Source: Psychrobacter sp. PG1 (GTDB lineage Bacteria; Pseudomonadota; Gammaproteobacteria; Pseudomonadales; Moraxellaceae). From it: 64,000 bases of DNA. Position numbers and translations under genes: made by a program. The DNA lies in NCBI RefSeq assembly GCF_014897815.1, contig NZ_JABUZG010000055.1, positions 36,729 to 100,728 of the forward strand. Direction: 5' to 3'. Shown here piece after piece: positions 46,798 to 56,049 of this stretch (within the stretch, counting starts at the first letter, position 1; every line of letters starts with the position of its first letter). Under the pieces are notes generated by a model. The model did not search any database. It was not told the DNA's origin and saw only the letters and a list, made by a program, of their open reading frames with translations.

Positions 46798-46974
46798 ATG
46801 AGTAATTCATTGAATAATATGGATGAGCAAGAAAAAGAGATTGAAAGGCTTGCAGAAGACATCAATCCTAGCGAGCATGCTACTCCTGATAGTTTAGCAG
46901 AAGTTACCACAGCTGCACCGCTTGAAGATGATGAACTAGGCGGTAACGCGACGGAAGATGACGTTAAGAAATAA
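46798..46974 (+). CDS. small acidic disordered protein
   Basis: 58 residues beginning M-S-N-S-L-N-N-M-D-E-Q-E-K and ending E-D-D-V-K-K. Very acidic, Ala/Thr-rich in the middle, no hydrophobic core. The ATG at 46798 has CAGGAG 6 nt upstream; the frame is open further up to 46690, but that stretch has a different, hydrophobic composition and no ribosome-binding site. It shares the M-S-N-S start and charge pattern with the preceding gene, which may be a distant paralogue. A terminator follows. Confidence 0.65.
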   Translation: MSNSLNNMDEQEKEIERLAEDINPSEHATPDSLAEVTTAAPLEDDELGGNATEDDVKK

Positions 46975-47042
46975 GCAAATTTTATTGCCTATTGACGGAT
47001 GATTTAACTATAAAAAATAAATCTGACTTTACAAGTATTATG

Positions 47043-47071
47043 AAAAACTGCTGCTAGTTCAGCAGTTTTTT
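47043..47071 (+). terminator. terminator of the DJ-1/small-protein unit
   Basis: Perfect 10-bp stem AAAACTGCTG / CAGCAGTTTT with a 6-nt loop and a T-run. Its end touches the next promoter. Confidence 0.88.
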
Positions 47072-47079
47072 GTTATAAT
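47071..47079 (+). promoter_or_regulatory. extended -10 promoter for rpsO
   Basis: TGTTATAAT (TG-n-TATAAT, -10 at 47074-47079) directly abuts the terminator T-run. It gives a leader of about 255 nt before rpsO. Confidence 0.55.
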
Positions 47080-47341
47080 CACCGTCACATTTATATTAGG
47101 TTGAGATAAGACATCGTGCTTCATAGGCTGTCCAAAACGGATAGTTATATTAAGTGCTCTCTCATCGCAACTTATCCTAAATGGTCGTTATGACTAATTA
47201 GCTTGTCGTACACTAGGTCAACTCTAGTAATGCAGGGTTGTCCTGAATGACGTGCAGGCTATTTTATTTACTATTCTACTGCTTTAGATCTTACTCAAAT
47301 TCGAGAATGTCTTAAAGCTTTTAGCATTGCCGGAGATATTT
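47080..47341 (+). other. rpsO leader region
   Basis: About 255 nt between the promoter and the rpsO start, with no gene. S15 represses its own mRNA through leader structures in several bacteria, so a structured element is plausible. I cannot fold it reliably by eye. Confidence 0.35.
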
Positions 47342-47608
47342 ATGCTAACTAATACCGATCGCGAACAAATCATTGCTCAATACCAACGTGGCGAAAATGA
47401 CACTGGTTCTCCAGAAGTTCAAGTAGCTCTATTGAGTGCTCGTATCAACGATTTGCAGAACCACTTTAAAGCACACAAAGCTGATCATCATAGCCGTCGC
47501 GGTCTTATCCGTATGGTTAACACGCGTCGTAAATTGCTTGATTACCTAAAAGGTAAAGATCTTGGTCGTTACACCACGCTTATCAGCCAGTTAGGTCTAC
47601 GTCGTTAA
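47342..47608 (+). CDS. rpsO: 30S ribosomal protein S15
   Basis: S15 binds the 16S central domain and nucleates platform assembly. The 88 residues show [16 protein letters not shown] and [23 protein letters not shown], both conserved. The ATG at 47342 is preceded by CGGAGAT; an ATG 15 nt earlier is less likely. It precedes pnp with a long gap and its own terminator. Confidence 0.96.
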   Translation: MLTNTDREQIIAQYQRGENDTGSPEVQVALLSARINDLQNHFKAHKADHHSRRGLIRMVNTRRKLLDYLKGKDLGRYTTLISQLGLRR

Positions 47609-47728
47609 TCTAACGACAATAGTACGAGTGGATGCTAAAATAAAAGAAGCCATCATATGGTGCTATTTTAGAATTTTTGCTGATTCGCTTGGAACTTGCT
47701 TGTTGCTATCGATAAAATAGATTTTTCT

Positions 47729-47763
47729 AAAAACGGTGTGGAATAGTTTCACGCCGTTTTTTT
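47729..47763 (+). terminator. terminator of rpsO
   Basis: AAAACGGTGTGGAA / TTTCACGCCGTTTT, an imperfect long stem with a 3-5 nt loop and T-run, about 120 nt after the rpsO stop. Confidence 0.85.
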
Positions 47764-48297
47764 ATGCTTATTCATTTTCAAGATCGATTTTGGATAGCAT
47801 TGGTTGTAAAGACCAATTCAAAGTAGGTAATATAAGTTTTCGTGAAAACAGTAATACTAGAGGCTAGAGCTAAGTGTTTTCTATCGATAATTGCTGTGTT
47901 CCGCAATTCATTGGTCAATGGCTATAAATCACTGTAAAATAATGCCTTGTGAGTTTGATAATATATCTACTATATATATGGTGACTATTTATAAAATACC
48001 TGTTTCTTAGCTTATAGAATAGCTAGCTGCGCTAATATCCGACTCTCAAAAGCGCAGAAAAATAGCCTGTAGGGTTTTTAGCACCGAAGTCTTTTGACTT
48101 AAGGTCTTTTTGATAGTATTTATAGTAAAGCCAAAATTGAATGACCAAATATACACAATAGTACGATGTCTAGCACGGATAGGCATATGGAATAACTAGG
48201 TAATGTTATTGGCACTGGTTGAGATGATTTCTGAGAGAAAGACTGTCAATTATTAGTCATATACACTAGTAGTCACATACACAGAATTTTAATGAAA
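47764..48297. other. intergenic region upstream of pnp
   Basis: No gene seen. It contains the palindrome GTTTTC-GT-GAAAAC (near 47837-47850, not a parS), a CTGCGCT / AGCGCAG hairpin (about 48028-48058) and AAGTC-TTTT-GACTT (about 48088-48101). These may belong to a pnp leader, but the promoter position is not certain. Confidence 0.4.
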
Positions 48298-48325
48298 AAT
48301 ATCAGCTTTTTATAATGCTGATATT
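48298..48325 (+). promoter_or_regulatory. 9-bp hairpin just before pnp
   Basis: AATATCAGC / GCTGATATT around a 10-nt loop, ending 30 nt before the pnp ATG. In E. coli RNase III cleaves a pnp leader stem as part of autoregulation. The loop also contains TATAAT, so this could instead be the -10. Confidence 0.45.
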
Positions 48326-48355
48326 ACTTTCGTCAGTCAACATTAGGAAGATTAT

Positions 48356-50458
48356 ATGACAATGTTTAACACCATTAAGCGTGAATTTCAGTATGGCAAC
48401 CAACAGGTTGTGATCGAGACAGGTCGTATTGCTCGTCAAGCAAACTCTATCTTAGTACACATGGGCGGCGTTACGGTACTTGTCGCAGCAGTAGTAAAAT
48501 CAGAGGCTAAAGAAGGTCAAAACTTCTTTCCGCTAACGGTCAACTATCAAGAAAAAATGTATGCAGCGGGCAAAATCCCAGGTGCCTATGGCAAACGTGA
48601 AGGTCGTGCAAGCGAGTTCGAAACCCTAACCTCACGCTTGATTGACCGTCCGATTCGTCCGCTATTCCCTGAAGGTTATGTTAACGAAATTCAAATTACG
48701 GCAACGGTTGTTTCATCAGATAAGACTCAGTCTGCAGATATCGCAGCCTTAATCGGCGCATCAGCGGCACTGGCTATCTCTGATGCACCATTCAATGGTC
48801 CTGTCGCAGCTGCCCGTGTTGGCTTTATCAACGGCGAGTACATCCTGAACCCAACGATTGAGCAGCTTAAAGAGAGTGACCTTGACCTAGTGGTTGCCGG
48901 TACTAAATCTGCTGTATTGATGGTTGAATCTGAAGCGGCAGAGCTGTCAGAAGATCAAATGCTAGGCGCGGTATTATATGGTCATCAGCAACAGCAAATC
49001 GTTATTGATAACATTACTTCAATGGCAGAAGAAATCGGTACTGCTAAGCAGCAGTATACTGCCCCTGAGCGTGATCAAGCGCTTACCAGCAGCATGAAAG
49101 AGCAGTTTGGTGAGCAAGTTGCTGACGCTTATACGATTACTGATAAGCAAGAGCGTTACACTAAGCTTGACGAAATCAAGCAGTCAATTATTGATGCACT
49201 TGCTGGTGATGCTGAGTCAGAAAGTTATACTGATACCGTAACTGAGCTTAAAGAAATTTATAACGATCTTAAATATCGTACGGTCCGTGACAATATCTTG
49301 TCAGGCAAGCCGCGTATTGATGGTCGTGATCTTGAGACTGTTCGTGCGCTTGACGTACAAGTTGGTGTATTGCCATACACGCATGGTTCAGCATTGTTCA
49401 CACGCGGTGAAACGCAAGCATTGGTTACGACCACGCTTGGTAACAGCCGTGACGTCAACATGATTGACTCACTAGGTGGCACGATTCGTGACCATTTCAT
49501 GCTGCATTACAACTTCCCACATTTCTCAGTTGGTGAAACAGGTCGTGAAGGTATTCCAAAACGTCGTGAAATCGGTCATGGTCGTCTAGCTCGCCGCGGT
49601 GTACAAGCGATGCTACCGGATAGCGACCGCTTCCCGTATGTCATCCGTGTGGTATCAGAGATTACTGAGTCAAATGGTTCATCTTCCATGGCGTCTGTTT
49701 GTGGTGCAAGTTTGGCATTGATGGATGCGGGTGTTCCACTAAAAGCACCAGTTGCTGGTATCGCCATGGGTCTGGTTAAAGAAGGCGAGCGTTTCGCTGT
49801 ACTATCAGACATCTTAGGTGATGAAGATCATCTTGGCGATATGGATTTTAAAGTTGCTGGTTCTAAAGATGGTATCACTGCGCTGCAGATGGACATCAAA
49901 ATCGAAGGTATTACGCCTGACATCATGGAGCAAGCGCTTAAGCAAGCCCATGCCGGTCGTATCCATATTTTGGACGCGATGAATAAAGTATTGCCTGAGA
50001 GTCGTACTGAAATCAACGCTCATGCACCAAACTATGCGGTTATCGAAATCAATCCGGATAAAATCCGTGACGTAATCGGTAAAGGCGGCGCGATGATTCG
50101 TCAGTTAACTGAAGAGACTGGTGCAGTTATCGATATCGATGATGGCGGCACGATTCGTATCTTTGGTGAAAACAAAGCGGCAACTAAAGCAGCTATCGGT
50201 AGAATCGAAGCGTTGACTGCAGAAGTTGAAGTGGGCAAAACGTATGAAGGTACGGTTGCTCGTATCGTTGATTTTGGCGCGTTTATTAACGTCTTGCCAA
50301 ACACTGATGGCTTGGTACATATCTCACAAATCGCTGAAGAGCGCGTTGAGAATGTTTCTGACTACCTAAAAGAAGGTCAAATCGTTAAAGTCTTCGTCCA
50401 AGACGTCGATAACCGTGGTCGTATTAAATTGACTATGAAAGGTATCGAACAAAGCTAA
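48356..50458 (+). CDS. pnp: polyribonucleotide nucleotidyltransferase (PNPase)
   Basis: This phosphorolytic 3'-5' exoribonuclease of the degradosome has two RNase PH domains (the second contains F-T-R-G-E-T-Q-A and [13 protein letters not shown]), a KH domain ([15 protein letters not shown]) and an S1 domain ([12 protein letters not shown]). The 700 residues match the family. AGGAAG is 5 nt from the ATG at 48356; a second ATG two codons on (M-F-N-T) is the usual family start. Confidence 0.95.
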   Translation: MTMFNTIKREFQYGNQQVVIETGRIARQANSILVHMGGVTVLVAAVVKSEAKEGQNFFPLTVNYQEKMYAAGKIPGAYGKREGRASEFETLTSRLIDRPIRPLFPEGYVNEIQITATVVSSDKTQSADIAALIGASAALAISDAPFNGPVAAARVGFINGEYILNPTIEQLKESDLDLVVAGTKSAVLMVESEAAELSEDQMLGAVLYGHQQQQIVIDNITSMAEEIGTAKQQYTAPERDQALTSSMKEQFGEQVADAYTITDKQERYTKLDEIKQSIIDALAGDAESESYTDTVTELKEIYNDLKYRTVRDNILSGKPRIDGRDLETVRALDVQVGVLPYTHGSALFTRGETQALVTTTLGNSRDVNMIDSLGGTIRDHFMLHYNFPHFSVGETGREGIPKRREIGHGRLARRGVQAMLPDSDRFPYVIRVVSEITESNGSSSMASVCGASLALMDAGVPLKAPVAGIAMGLVKEGERFAVLSDILGDEDHLGDMDFKVAGSKDGITALQMDIKIEGITPDIMEQALKQAHAGRIHILDAMNKVLPESRTEINAHAPNYAVIEINPDKIRDVIGKGGAMIRQLTEETGAVIDIDDGGTIRIFGENKAATKAAIGRIEALTAEVEVGKTYEGTVARIVDFGAFINVLPNTDGLVHISQIAEERVENVSDYLKEGQIVKVFVQDVDNRGRIKLTMKGIEQS

Positions 50459-50482
50459 TCGATATCTAATGTAGTCAACATC

Positions 50483-50531
50483 TAAAAACCGCTTTAAGTC
50501 TCTCGTCATGAGTGCTTAAGGCGGTTTTTTT
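50483..50531 (+). terminator. terminator of pnp
   Basis: AAAACCGC-TTTAAG and CTTAAG-GCGGTTTT arms with a loop of about 16 nt and T7 following. Confidence 0.85.
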
Positions 50532-50586
50532 ATGGGTGTAAAATCTTATTTGCAGTAGAATATCTTATTAAAGTAACTGGTCTATA

Positions 50587-51177
50587 TCAAAGTGATTGGT
50601 CTATATTAAAGTCTTTAGGAAGATGAATATCGATTCGAACTTTAGGCAAATCTTGTAGGTGCTGTATGAGTAACGGCAAGATATCAGCGTGCCAGTCTAA
50701 CGCAAGTGAGCCTGTGTTTGCTAAATTGGCTGCGTTGCATAAGTTATCTGTATCATTTCGTGAGTGGTTATGAGTAAGAGGACGTACCATTAGGGCAATT
50801 CTGCGAATACCTTGATAACGGATGAGCGGGATAAGCTGCTCAGATAAATCATTCAACGCGGCAATTAACCATTGTGACCGTGTGGGGTGGTAAGGATGAT
50901 TTGATACCACAAGATTAGCGATATAACTGGGCTGATTACCATTACTGCTGATGCTTAAACCAGCTTGCTCAAGCGCGCGTTTATGCAGTAAGCAACTACC
51001 TACACGTAAACTGCCATCACGGCATGCACGATAGTAACGTTGATAATTATCAGCAAATAAAGTCTTAGCTTTTGTGAGAACAGGATCTAAAAGAATCCCT
51101 GCAGTATTGACTGGTAGAATAAGCAGCTGCGCGCTACTATTTAAGATAGGGGCGTGGGTAAGTTGCAAAGTCGCCAT
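50587..51177 (-). CDS. degenerate macro-domain-like protein
   Basis: Not an annotated family to my knowledge, but the order of elements follows DarG-type macro domains: strand L-L-I-L-P-V-N-T-A-G, helix with F-A-D-N-Y-Q-R-Y-Y-R-A-C-R-D-G-S-L-R-V-G, strand Y-I-A-N-L-V-V, then W-L-I-A-A-L-N-D-L-S and R-R-I-A-L-M-V-R-P-L. After an Asn/His/Asp-rich insertion comes L-A-L-D-W-H-A-D-I-L-P-L-L and V-R-I-D-I-H-L-P. The M-G-K-G-I-A loop and G-C-G-x-G-G-L loop that hold ADP-ribose in DarG are replaced, so hydrolase activity is doubtful. 196 residues; no DarT-like toxin adjoins. Confidence 0.5.
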   Translation of the reverse strand: MATLQLTHAPILNSSAQLLILPVNTAGILLDPVLTKAKTLFADNYQRYYRACRDGSLRVGSCLLHKRALEQAGLSISSNGNQPSYIANLVVSNHPYHPTRSQWLIAALNDLSEQLIPLIRYQGIRRIALMVRPLTHNHSRNDTDNLCNAANLANTGSLALDWHADILPLLIQHLQDLPKVRIDIHLPKDFNIDQSL

Positions 51178-51210
51178 TGTCAGCCCCTTGATAAAAGTCT
51201 AAATAATTAG

Positions 51211-51735
51211 CTACTGTTTGTCGCCGTTTGTCTCGGCTTCTAATTGCGCTATTTGTTGTTCAAGTAGGGCGATTTGCTCTGCTTTCATATCAGTTAATTG
51301 CTTGTTCATCGTCAGTTGTTCAGCAGCCAATTTTTCTTGTTCAGCTAAGCGCTTACGCTCGTCTTCTAAGCGATCTATTTCCTCTTTGGCAAGACTATCT
51401 GTTTCTGGCAAAGCCGCATTTAAGATCGCATCAGCATTAGGTATTTGATTAACTGTGGTTGTCTCATTAGTATTTGACGTTAAGTCACTATTGTTTGAAT
51501 TATTGTCATTACTGCCTAAGGGCGTAGCATCTAATTGAGTAGCGCTATCTGGTTCGGTAGTCGACGGTGTACTTTCGATAGGCGTAGTATTAGTGTCTAT
51601 CGAATTGTTTTTCCAGACCAAGTAGCCAATCAGTAATGCCGCTAATATAATAATTGACCACCATTTCTGGCGTGACTTAGTGGGCTTTTTTTTCAGTGAT
51701 TTGGTTGACAGAGGACGCATTTTTTGGCTTTTCAT
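51211..51735 (-). CDS. single-pass membrane protein with C-terminal coiled coil
   Basis: Unrecognised. A basic N-terminus (Lys/Arg-rich, 1-24), one membrane helix (about 25-42, W-W-S-I-I-I-L-A-A-L-L-I-G), a Ser/Thr/Asn/Asp-rich linker (about 45-100) and a coiled coil (about 112-170, repeated L-A-E-Q-E-K-L-A-A-E-Q) suggest a type II inner-membrane protein with a periplasmic coiled coil. It lies 33 bp upstream of the macro-like gene and in the same direction. Function unknown. Confidence 0.7.
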   Translation of the reverse strand: MKSQKMRPLSTKSLKKKPTKSRQKWWSIIILAALLIGYLVWKNNSIDTNTTPIESTPSTTEPDSATQLDATPLGSNDNNSNNSDLTSNTNETTTVNQIPNADAILNAALPETDSLAKEEIDRLEDERKRLAEQEKLAAEQLTMNKQLTDMKAEQIALLEQQIAQLEAETNGDKQ

Positions 51736-51789
51736 ACTATAGTCGATTTATGTTAGAAATATAAGTAGCCATACTATAGCAAACTCAAA

Positions 51790-51819
51790 ATAAAAAGCCT
51801 ATCTATTGCTAGATAGGCT
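51790..51819 (-). terminator. terminator of prlC-yheV
   Basis: Perfect 10-bp stem AGCCTATCTA / TAGATAGGCT with a 4-nt loop; on the minus strand it runs into TTTTTATTTTG. Confidence 0.9.
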
Positions 51820-51848
51820 GGTAGCTATTAAGACTTAACGCTTAATAT

Positions 51849-52106
51849 TTAAGGTTTGAATTTTACTGTGCCGCTGGTACCAGTAGCCATAGCATCACGT
51901 ATAAGCTGATCTTCAGCATGGTTTTTGGCACTGATGGCATCAGGGTCAGGGCGATGTTCGCTATGTCCACATAATGTGCATTCAATATACTCATCAGGTT
52001 CTGGGGTGACGACGTTTATTTGTACCACCGCATCCATCGCTTGACACTTAGGGCAGCGAACACCGGATAAAAACTGTCGCTTTGGTCGCGTTGATTGATA
52101 GCGCAT
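51849..52106 (-). CDS. yheV: YheV-family zinc-ribbon protein
   Basis: The 85-residue protein has two CxxC knuckles (V-R-C-P-K-C-Q-A and C-T-L-C-G-H-S), the pattern of the YheV putative zinc-ribbon family. R-F-L-x-G-V-R-C-P-x-C near the N-terminus is typical. It starts directly after the prlC stop (TAA ATG, no gap), so the two are translationally coupled. This pairing is frequent in gammaproteobacteria. Function unknown. Confidence 0.85.
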   Translation of the reverse strand: MRYQSTRPKRQFLSGVRCPKCQAMDAVVQINVVTPEPDEYIECTLCGHSEHRPDPDAISAKNHAEDQLIRDAMATGTSGTVKFKP

Positions 52107-54317
52107 TTAAATCATCCCATGTGTTGTTGAGGCATTAGCAGCAGCACTGCCTTTTTTAGTATCAGAAAAACCGCTATGACGTAACAAAGCATCGATACTA
52201 GCACTGCGACCACGGAAGTTTTCAAAGTTGATCTTGGCAGGGAAACTACCACCAACGGATAAAATTGTCTCACGGAAGGCTTTACCAGTGACTGGGTTAA
52301 AAATACCTTCTTCTTCAAACTTGCTAAAGGCATCTGCCGATAGCAACTCTGCCCATTTATACGAGTAATAACCTGCCGCATAGCCGCCTGCAAAGATATG
52401 ACTAAAGCCGTTGGCAAAACGGTTGTAGTCAGGTGTCTGCATGATAGCAATGTCGTCTCGAACGGTATTTAGCGTGGCTAATATACCGTCATAATCTAGC
52501 GCTGGCGTATGCGCATGAATCAATAAGTCAAACAGTGCGAATTCGATTTGACGTAGGGTTTGCATGCCACTTTGGAAATTCTTCACCGCCAATAACGCTG
52601 CAAGTTTGTCTTTTGTTAATGGCGCACCCGTTTCGACGTGGCTACTAATCAGCGCAATACCTTCGGCATCCCACGCCCAGTTTTCCATAAATTGACTGGG
52701 CAGCTCGACCGCGTCCCACTCAACGCCATTGACACCAGCGACATCACCGACCGTCACTTGGGTTAATAAATGATGCAGGCCGTGACCAAACTCATGGAAT
52801 AGAGTCAATACTTCATCATGCGTCAATAAGCTTGGTTTGCCATCGAGGGCAGGGGTAAAGTTACCCACCATAAAGCAAACGGGTAGCTGCTGATGGTCTT
52901 GCTCGTCATACGTATAACGCGACTGAAAACCACTCATCCAAGCGCCGCCGCGTTTACCACTACGAGCAAATAAGTCAAAGTAAAAGCCACCAAGCACGTT
53001 ATCATCAGCATCAAACAACTGATAAAAGCTGACATCGTCGTGCCAGCGTGATACGGATGTGCTTTCACTATCTGTCTTATCATTATTTTGCTCTTGTACT
53101 TTGATACCGTATAAACGCTCAACGATGGCAAATAATCCGCTAATTACTTTTGGTAAGGGAAAGTACGGGCGGATTTCTTCTTGCGATAAGCTGAACTCGC
53201 TTTGTTTGACTTTTTCAGCGATATAAGTACTGTCCCACGCCTGTAACTCCTCAATACCGTAATCCTGCGCATACTTTTGCAACTGAGCTAAGTCTTGCTT
53301 AGCCGCTGGAGTTGCTTGCGTGGCCAAACTCCGTAAAAAGGCTTCTACTTCTGCCACGTTATCTGCCATTTTAGTCGATAGTGAGACTTCTGCATAATTG
53401 CCAAAACCTAATAGCTTGGCTTTTTGCTCACGTAATTGCAGGATTTGACTCATGATATCGGCGTTGTTTAGCGACTCACCTTTGGCATTGGTATGCGCAT
53501 CAAACTCAGAAGCACGGGTAACATAAGCGCGGTATAGGATCTCGCGCAGTTCGCGGTCATCCGCATGGGTCATGATGGCAAGATAAACAGGAATGTTTAA
53601 GCTTGCCACGTAATAAGGACTTGGTAACGCATCGACTTCTACTTGCGTAAGCGTACCGTTGGCAAGCGCGCGCGCTTTATACTGTTCGCCAACATCTGCG
53701 AGTAGCGCCAGTCCACTTTCGGTTAGACCTGCCAATTGCTCTTGCTGCAGCGGTAAGGCATAAGCTTGGGTGGCATCCAATACGTTATCTGAAAAGGTCG
53801 CTGATAAGGTAGAAAGCTCACTTTGAATAGCCGCAAAATTTTCTTGTTCATTTTTTGGTAATGCGACACCTGACAGCTCAAAACTGCGTAGCGCAAGCTC
53901 AATAGCCCGCGCTCGTGCAGGCTCAAGCGCAGCAAAAAATGCTGTGTCATTGACGATAGTTTGATAACGATTAAATAGCGGCTGGTGCTGTCCCACTCGT
54001 GTGCCATAAGCAGATAATGTGGGTAGTAGCTCATGATGGACATGACGAATGTCATCATTGCTCATGACGCTATTCAGGTGCGATAAAATACCCCAACTGC
54101 GATCCAATGCCAGATTAATATGATCAAAAGTCATCACATCGGCTAGCGCTTGCTCAGCACTGATATTAGCAGCGCTGTTATGGCTGTCAGTATCTGCGCT
54201 CATCTCATCTAAAAATGTATTGGCTTCATCGATGGCAGTAATGACATGGCTTTGTAAGGTACTTGGCGAAACGTTGTCAAAATCGACAAGGCGTAAATCT
54301 GCAGGAAGGGTTTTCAT
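52107..54317 (-). CDS. prlC: oligopeptidase A
   Basis: PrlC is an M3 zinc metallopeptidase that degrades short peptides, including cleaved signal peptides, in the cytoplasm. The zinc motif is H-E-F-G-H-G-L-H-H, with the third ligand Glu further on (W-D-A-V-E-L-P-S-Q-F-M-E-N). At 736 residues it is longer than E. coli PrlC (680) through an acidic N-terminal insertion (D-T-D-S-H-N-S) and a loop with N-N-D-K-T-D-S-E-S. The C-terminus is also extended past the usual G-F family end. Confidence 0.93.
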   Translation of the reverse strand: MKTLPADLRLVDFDNVSPSTLQSHVITAIDEANTFLDEMSADTDSHNSAANISAEQALADVMTFDHINLALDRSWGILSHLNSVMSNDDIRHVHHELLPTLSAYGTRVGQHQPLFNRYQTIVNDTAFFAALEPARARAIELALRSFELSGVALPKNEQENFAAIQSELSTLSATFSDNVLDATQAYALPLQQEQLAGLTESGLALLADVGEQYKARALANGTLTQVEVDALPSPYYVASLNIPVYLAIMTHADDRELREILYRAYVTRASEFDAHTNAKGESLNNADIMSQILQLREQKAKLLGFGNYAEVSLSTKMADNVAEVEAFLRSLATQATPAAKQDLAQLQKYAQDYGIEELQAWDSTYIAEKVKQSEFSLSQEEIRPYFPLPKVISGLFAIVERLYGIKVQEQNNDKTDSESTSVSRWHDDVSFYQLFDADDNVLGGFYFDLFARSGKRGGAWMSGFQSRYTYDEQDHQQLPVCFMVGNFTPALDGKPSLLTHDEVLTLFHEFGHGLHHLLTQVTVGDVAGVNGVEWDAVELPSQFMENWAWDAEGIALISSHVETGAPLTKDKLAALLAVKNFQSGMQTLRQIEFALFDLLIHAHTPALDYDGILATLNTVRDDIAIMQTPDYNRFANGFSHIFAGGYAAGYYSYKWAELLSADAFSKFEEEGIFNPVTGKAFRETILSVGGSFPAKINFENFRGRSASIDALLRHSGFSDTKKGSAAANASTTHGMI

Positions 54318-54772
54318 AAAAATATCCGATATCTGATCGTAGTGAATGAATTATTATTGGGTAAACGTCGTTTTATATAAGAGATTGGCTTGCCGCGACA
54401 TTTAGAACGTCATTAGCTTTGTGTTATTTTTATTTTTTGCTGTCTTATCGATAAGCTATATAAAAGATGGGTTCATTTGACGAAAATGCAACCTAATCAT
54501 TAACTATATAAAGTGTGAAGCAAGAAGATAGTGACTATCAAACGGGTTTATAGTCGATCCGTCAGGCTTTTAGAACAATACAGAGTGTTCTACTTACAAA
54601 GCGCTATCATTTGCTTGCAAATTAACCCTACAGAGAGTGAGGTTTGACTGCTAGCATCAAGGCAATGGAATAGAAAGATTAAGTACTACTGATAGCAGAA
54701 ACTATGAATCAGTTGATTCATAGTAAAAATCACAATGTTAAAAGTAAATGATAATAAAACAAGGAGCAATAA
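54318..54772. other. divergent intergenic region upstream of prlC
   Basis: 455 bp between prlC (minus) and the baeRF-like gene (plus). AT-rich; no RNA gene, repeat or firm promoter recognised. Confidence 0.4.
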
Positions 54773-55885
54773 ATGAAAGCGACTCTCAAAAGTTTACGTG
54801 AAACCAAAGCCAATCCTGCGGTTAGTATCTTTGTTAAGACTCATCGCGAGCATCCTGCTAATGATCAAGATCCCATTGCCCTGAAGAACCAATTAAAAGT
54901 GGCTGAAGAACGCTTAACCAACGAATACGATAAGCGCACAGCGACTACCATACTCGATAAGATTCATGATAAGACCAAAGAGCTCAATCACAACTTAAAT
55001 CTTGATACCTTGGCTATTTTTGCCAGTACCGACGATGTGCAAGTTATCCGTATGCCGATTGACACCACGGAGCGTGTGGTGATTTCACATCGTTTTGCGA
55101 CTCGAGATTTAGTGCGTGATATGGCAAGCGCGGTGCATTATTACACCTTGGTGCTCACTCGTGATAATGCCCGTTTGATTGAAGCGTCTAATGATCGCGT
55201 GGTGAGAGAGTTCGATAAGGACGACGACCTGCAAAAAAACATGGATAATATTCCATTTCCTATTGAAAATAATGGTCTATATACGACAGGCGACGGTGGA
55301 TCGGATCGCTCGTCTAATAATGAAAGCAGCTATCTAAAAGAGTTTTTTAATCAGGTGGATAAAAGCGTACAAGAGTTGTGGGGTGAGCACAAAATGCCTT
55401 TGGTTGTCGTTGGCGATGCTAAAAATATCGGCTACTATAAAGAAGTTTGTGATCGTCCAGACAACATCATTGCCACAGTGTCAAATGCGACCAATCTAGA
55501 AGATGGTAGTGCTCAGCATATTATCAATAGTGTGCAAGAGGCGGTGGAAGGCTATCGTACATCACTGCATCAAGCTGCCATGGGTGAGATTGATAAGGCA
55601 CGCGGTGCCAATATGTTGCAAACAGATCTACAAGAAGTCTATCGCAGTGCCTTCCAAGGTGCAGGCGAGACGCTTTATGTCCGTCGTGGTTATATACAAT
55701 CGGCCAAAATTGATGAAAAGGCACAGACTTTGAGTCTTGCAGATGATGCGGCTTCAGAAGGCGTTACTGATGATGCCATTGGCGAAATCATTGAGCATGT
55801 CATTCATAATGGTGGCGAAGCAGTATTTATGCCACAAGATATTATGGGTGAAGATCAACCAATTGCTTTGGTGACACGCTATTAG
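54773..55885 (+). CDS. baeRF family protein (archaeo-eukaryotic release factor-like)
   Basis: This resembles the bacterial baeRF families related to eRF1 domains. The N-terminal domain ends with L-A-I-F-A-S and V-I-S-H-R-F-A-T-R-D-L. The middle domain holds H-Y-Y-T-L-V-L-T-R-D-N-A-R-L-I-E-A and F-F-N-Q-V-D-K-S-V-Q. The last part has M-P-L-V-V-V-G-D-A-K-N-I-G-Y-Y and the ending G-G-E-A-V-F-M-P. The family was proposed by sequence analysis to act on ribosomes or in nucleic-acid processing, without firm function. GGAGCAATAA is the ribosome-binding site. Alone with its terminator. Confidence 0.75.
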   Translation: MKATLKSLRETKANPAVSIFVKTHREHPANDQDPIALKNQLKVAEERLTNEYDKRTATTILDKIHDKTKELNHNLNLDTLAIFASTDDVQVIRMPIDTTERVVISHRFATRDLVRDMASAVHYYTLVLTRDNARLIEASNDRVVREFDKDDDLQKNMDNIPFPIENNGLYTTGDGGSDRSSNNESSYLKEFFNQVDKSVQELWGEHKMPLVVVGDAKNIGYYKEVCDRPDNIIATVSNATNLEDGSAQHIINSVQEAVEGYRTSLHQAAMGEIDKARGANMLQTDLQEVYRSAFQGAGETLYVRRGYIQSAKIDEKAQTLSLADDAASEGVTDDAIGEIIEHVIHNGGEAVFMPQDIMGEDQPIALVTRY

Positions 55886-55955
55886 TTGATAGATAGTGCC
55901 TATTGATGACAATCCTTTGCGAATTCGCCATTGATAGAAGATAGGTATAATATGG

Positions 55956-55990
55956 GAGCATTGGTTCGATAAGAATCAATGCTCTTTTTA
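55956..55990 (+). terminator. terminator of the baeRF-like gene
   Basis: GAGCATTGGTTC / GAATCAATGCTC with one mismatch and a short loop, followed by TTTTT. Confidence 0.88.
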
Positions 55991-56049
55991 CATTGATGAT
56001 ATATTAAGCCTTTATCTAAAACTTATACTTGATTGCCTTAGGTTATTAA

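Noticed and set aside
47837-47850. GTTTTC-GT-GAAAAC as a second parS
   Set aside because: It lacks the CACGTG core; its half-sites and spacing do not match parS.
54783-54800. AGTTTACGTGAAACCA as a parS variant
   Set aside because: One base is missing from the core (TTTACGTGAAA), and it is in-frame coding sequence of a conserved N-terminus.
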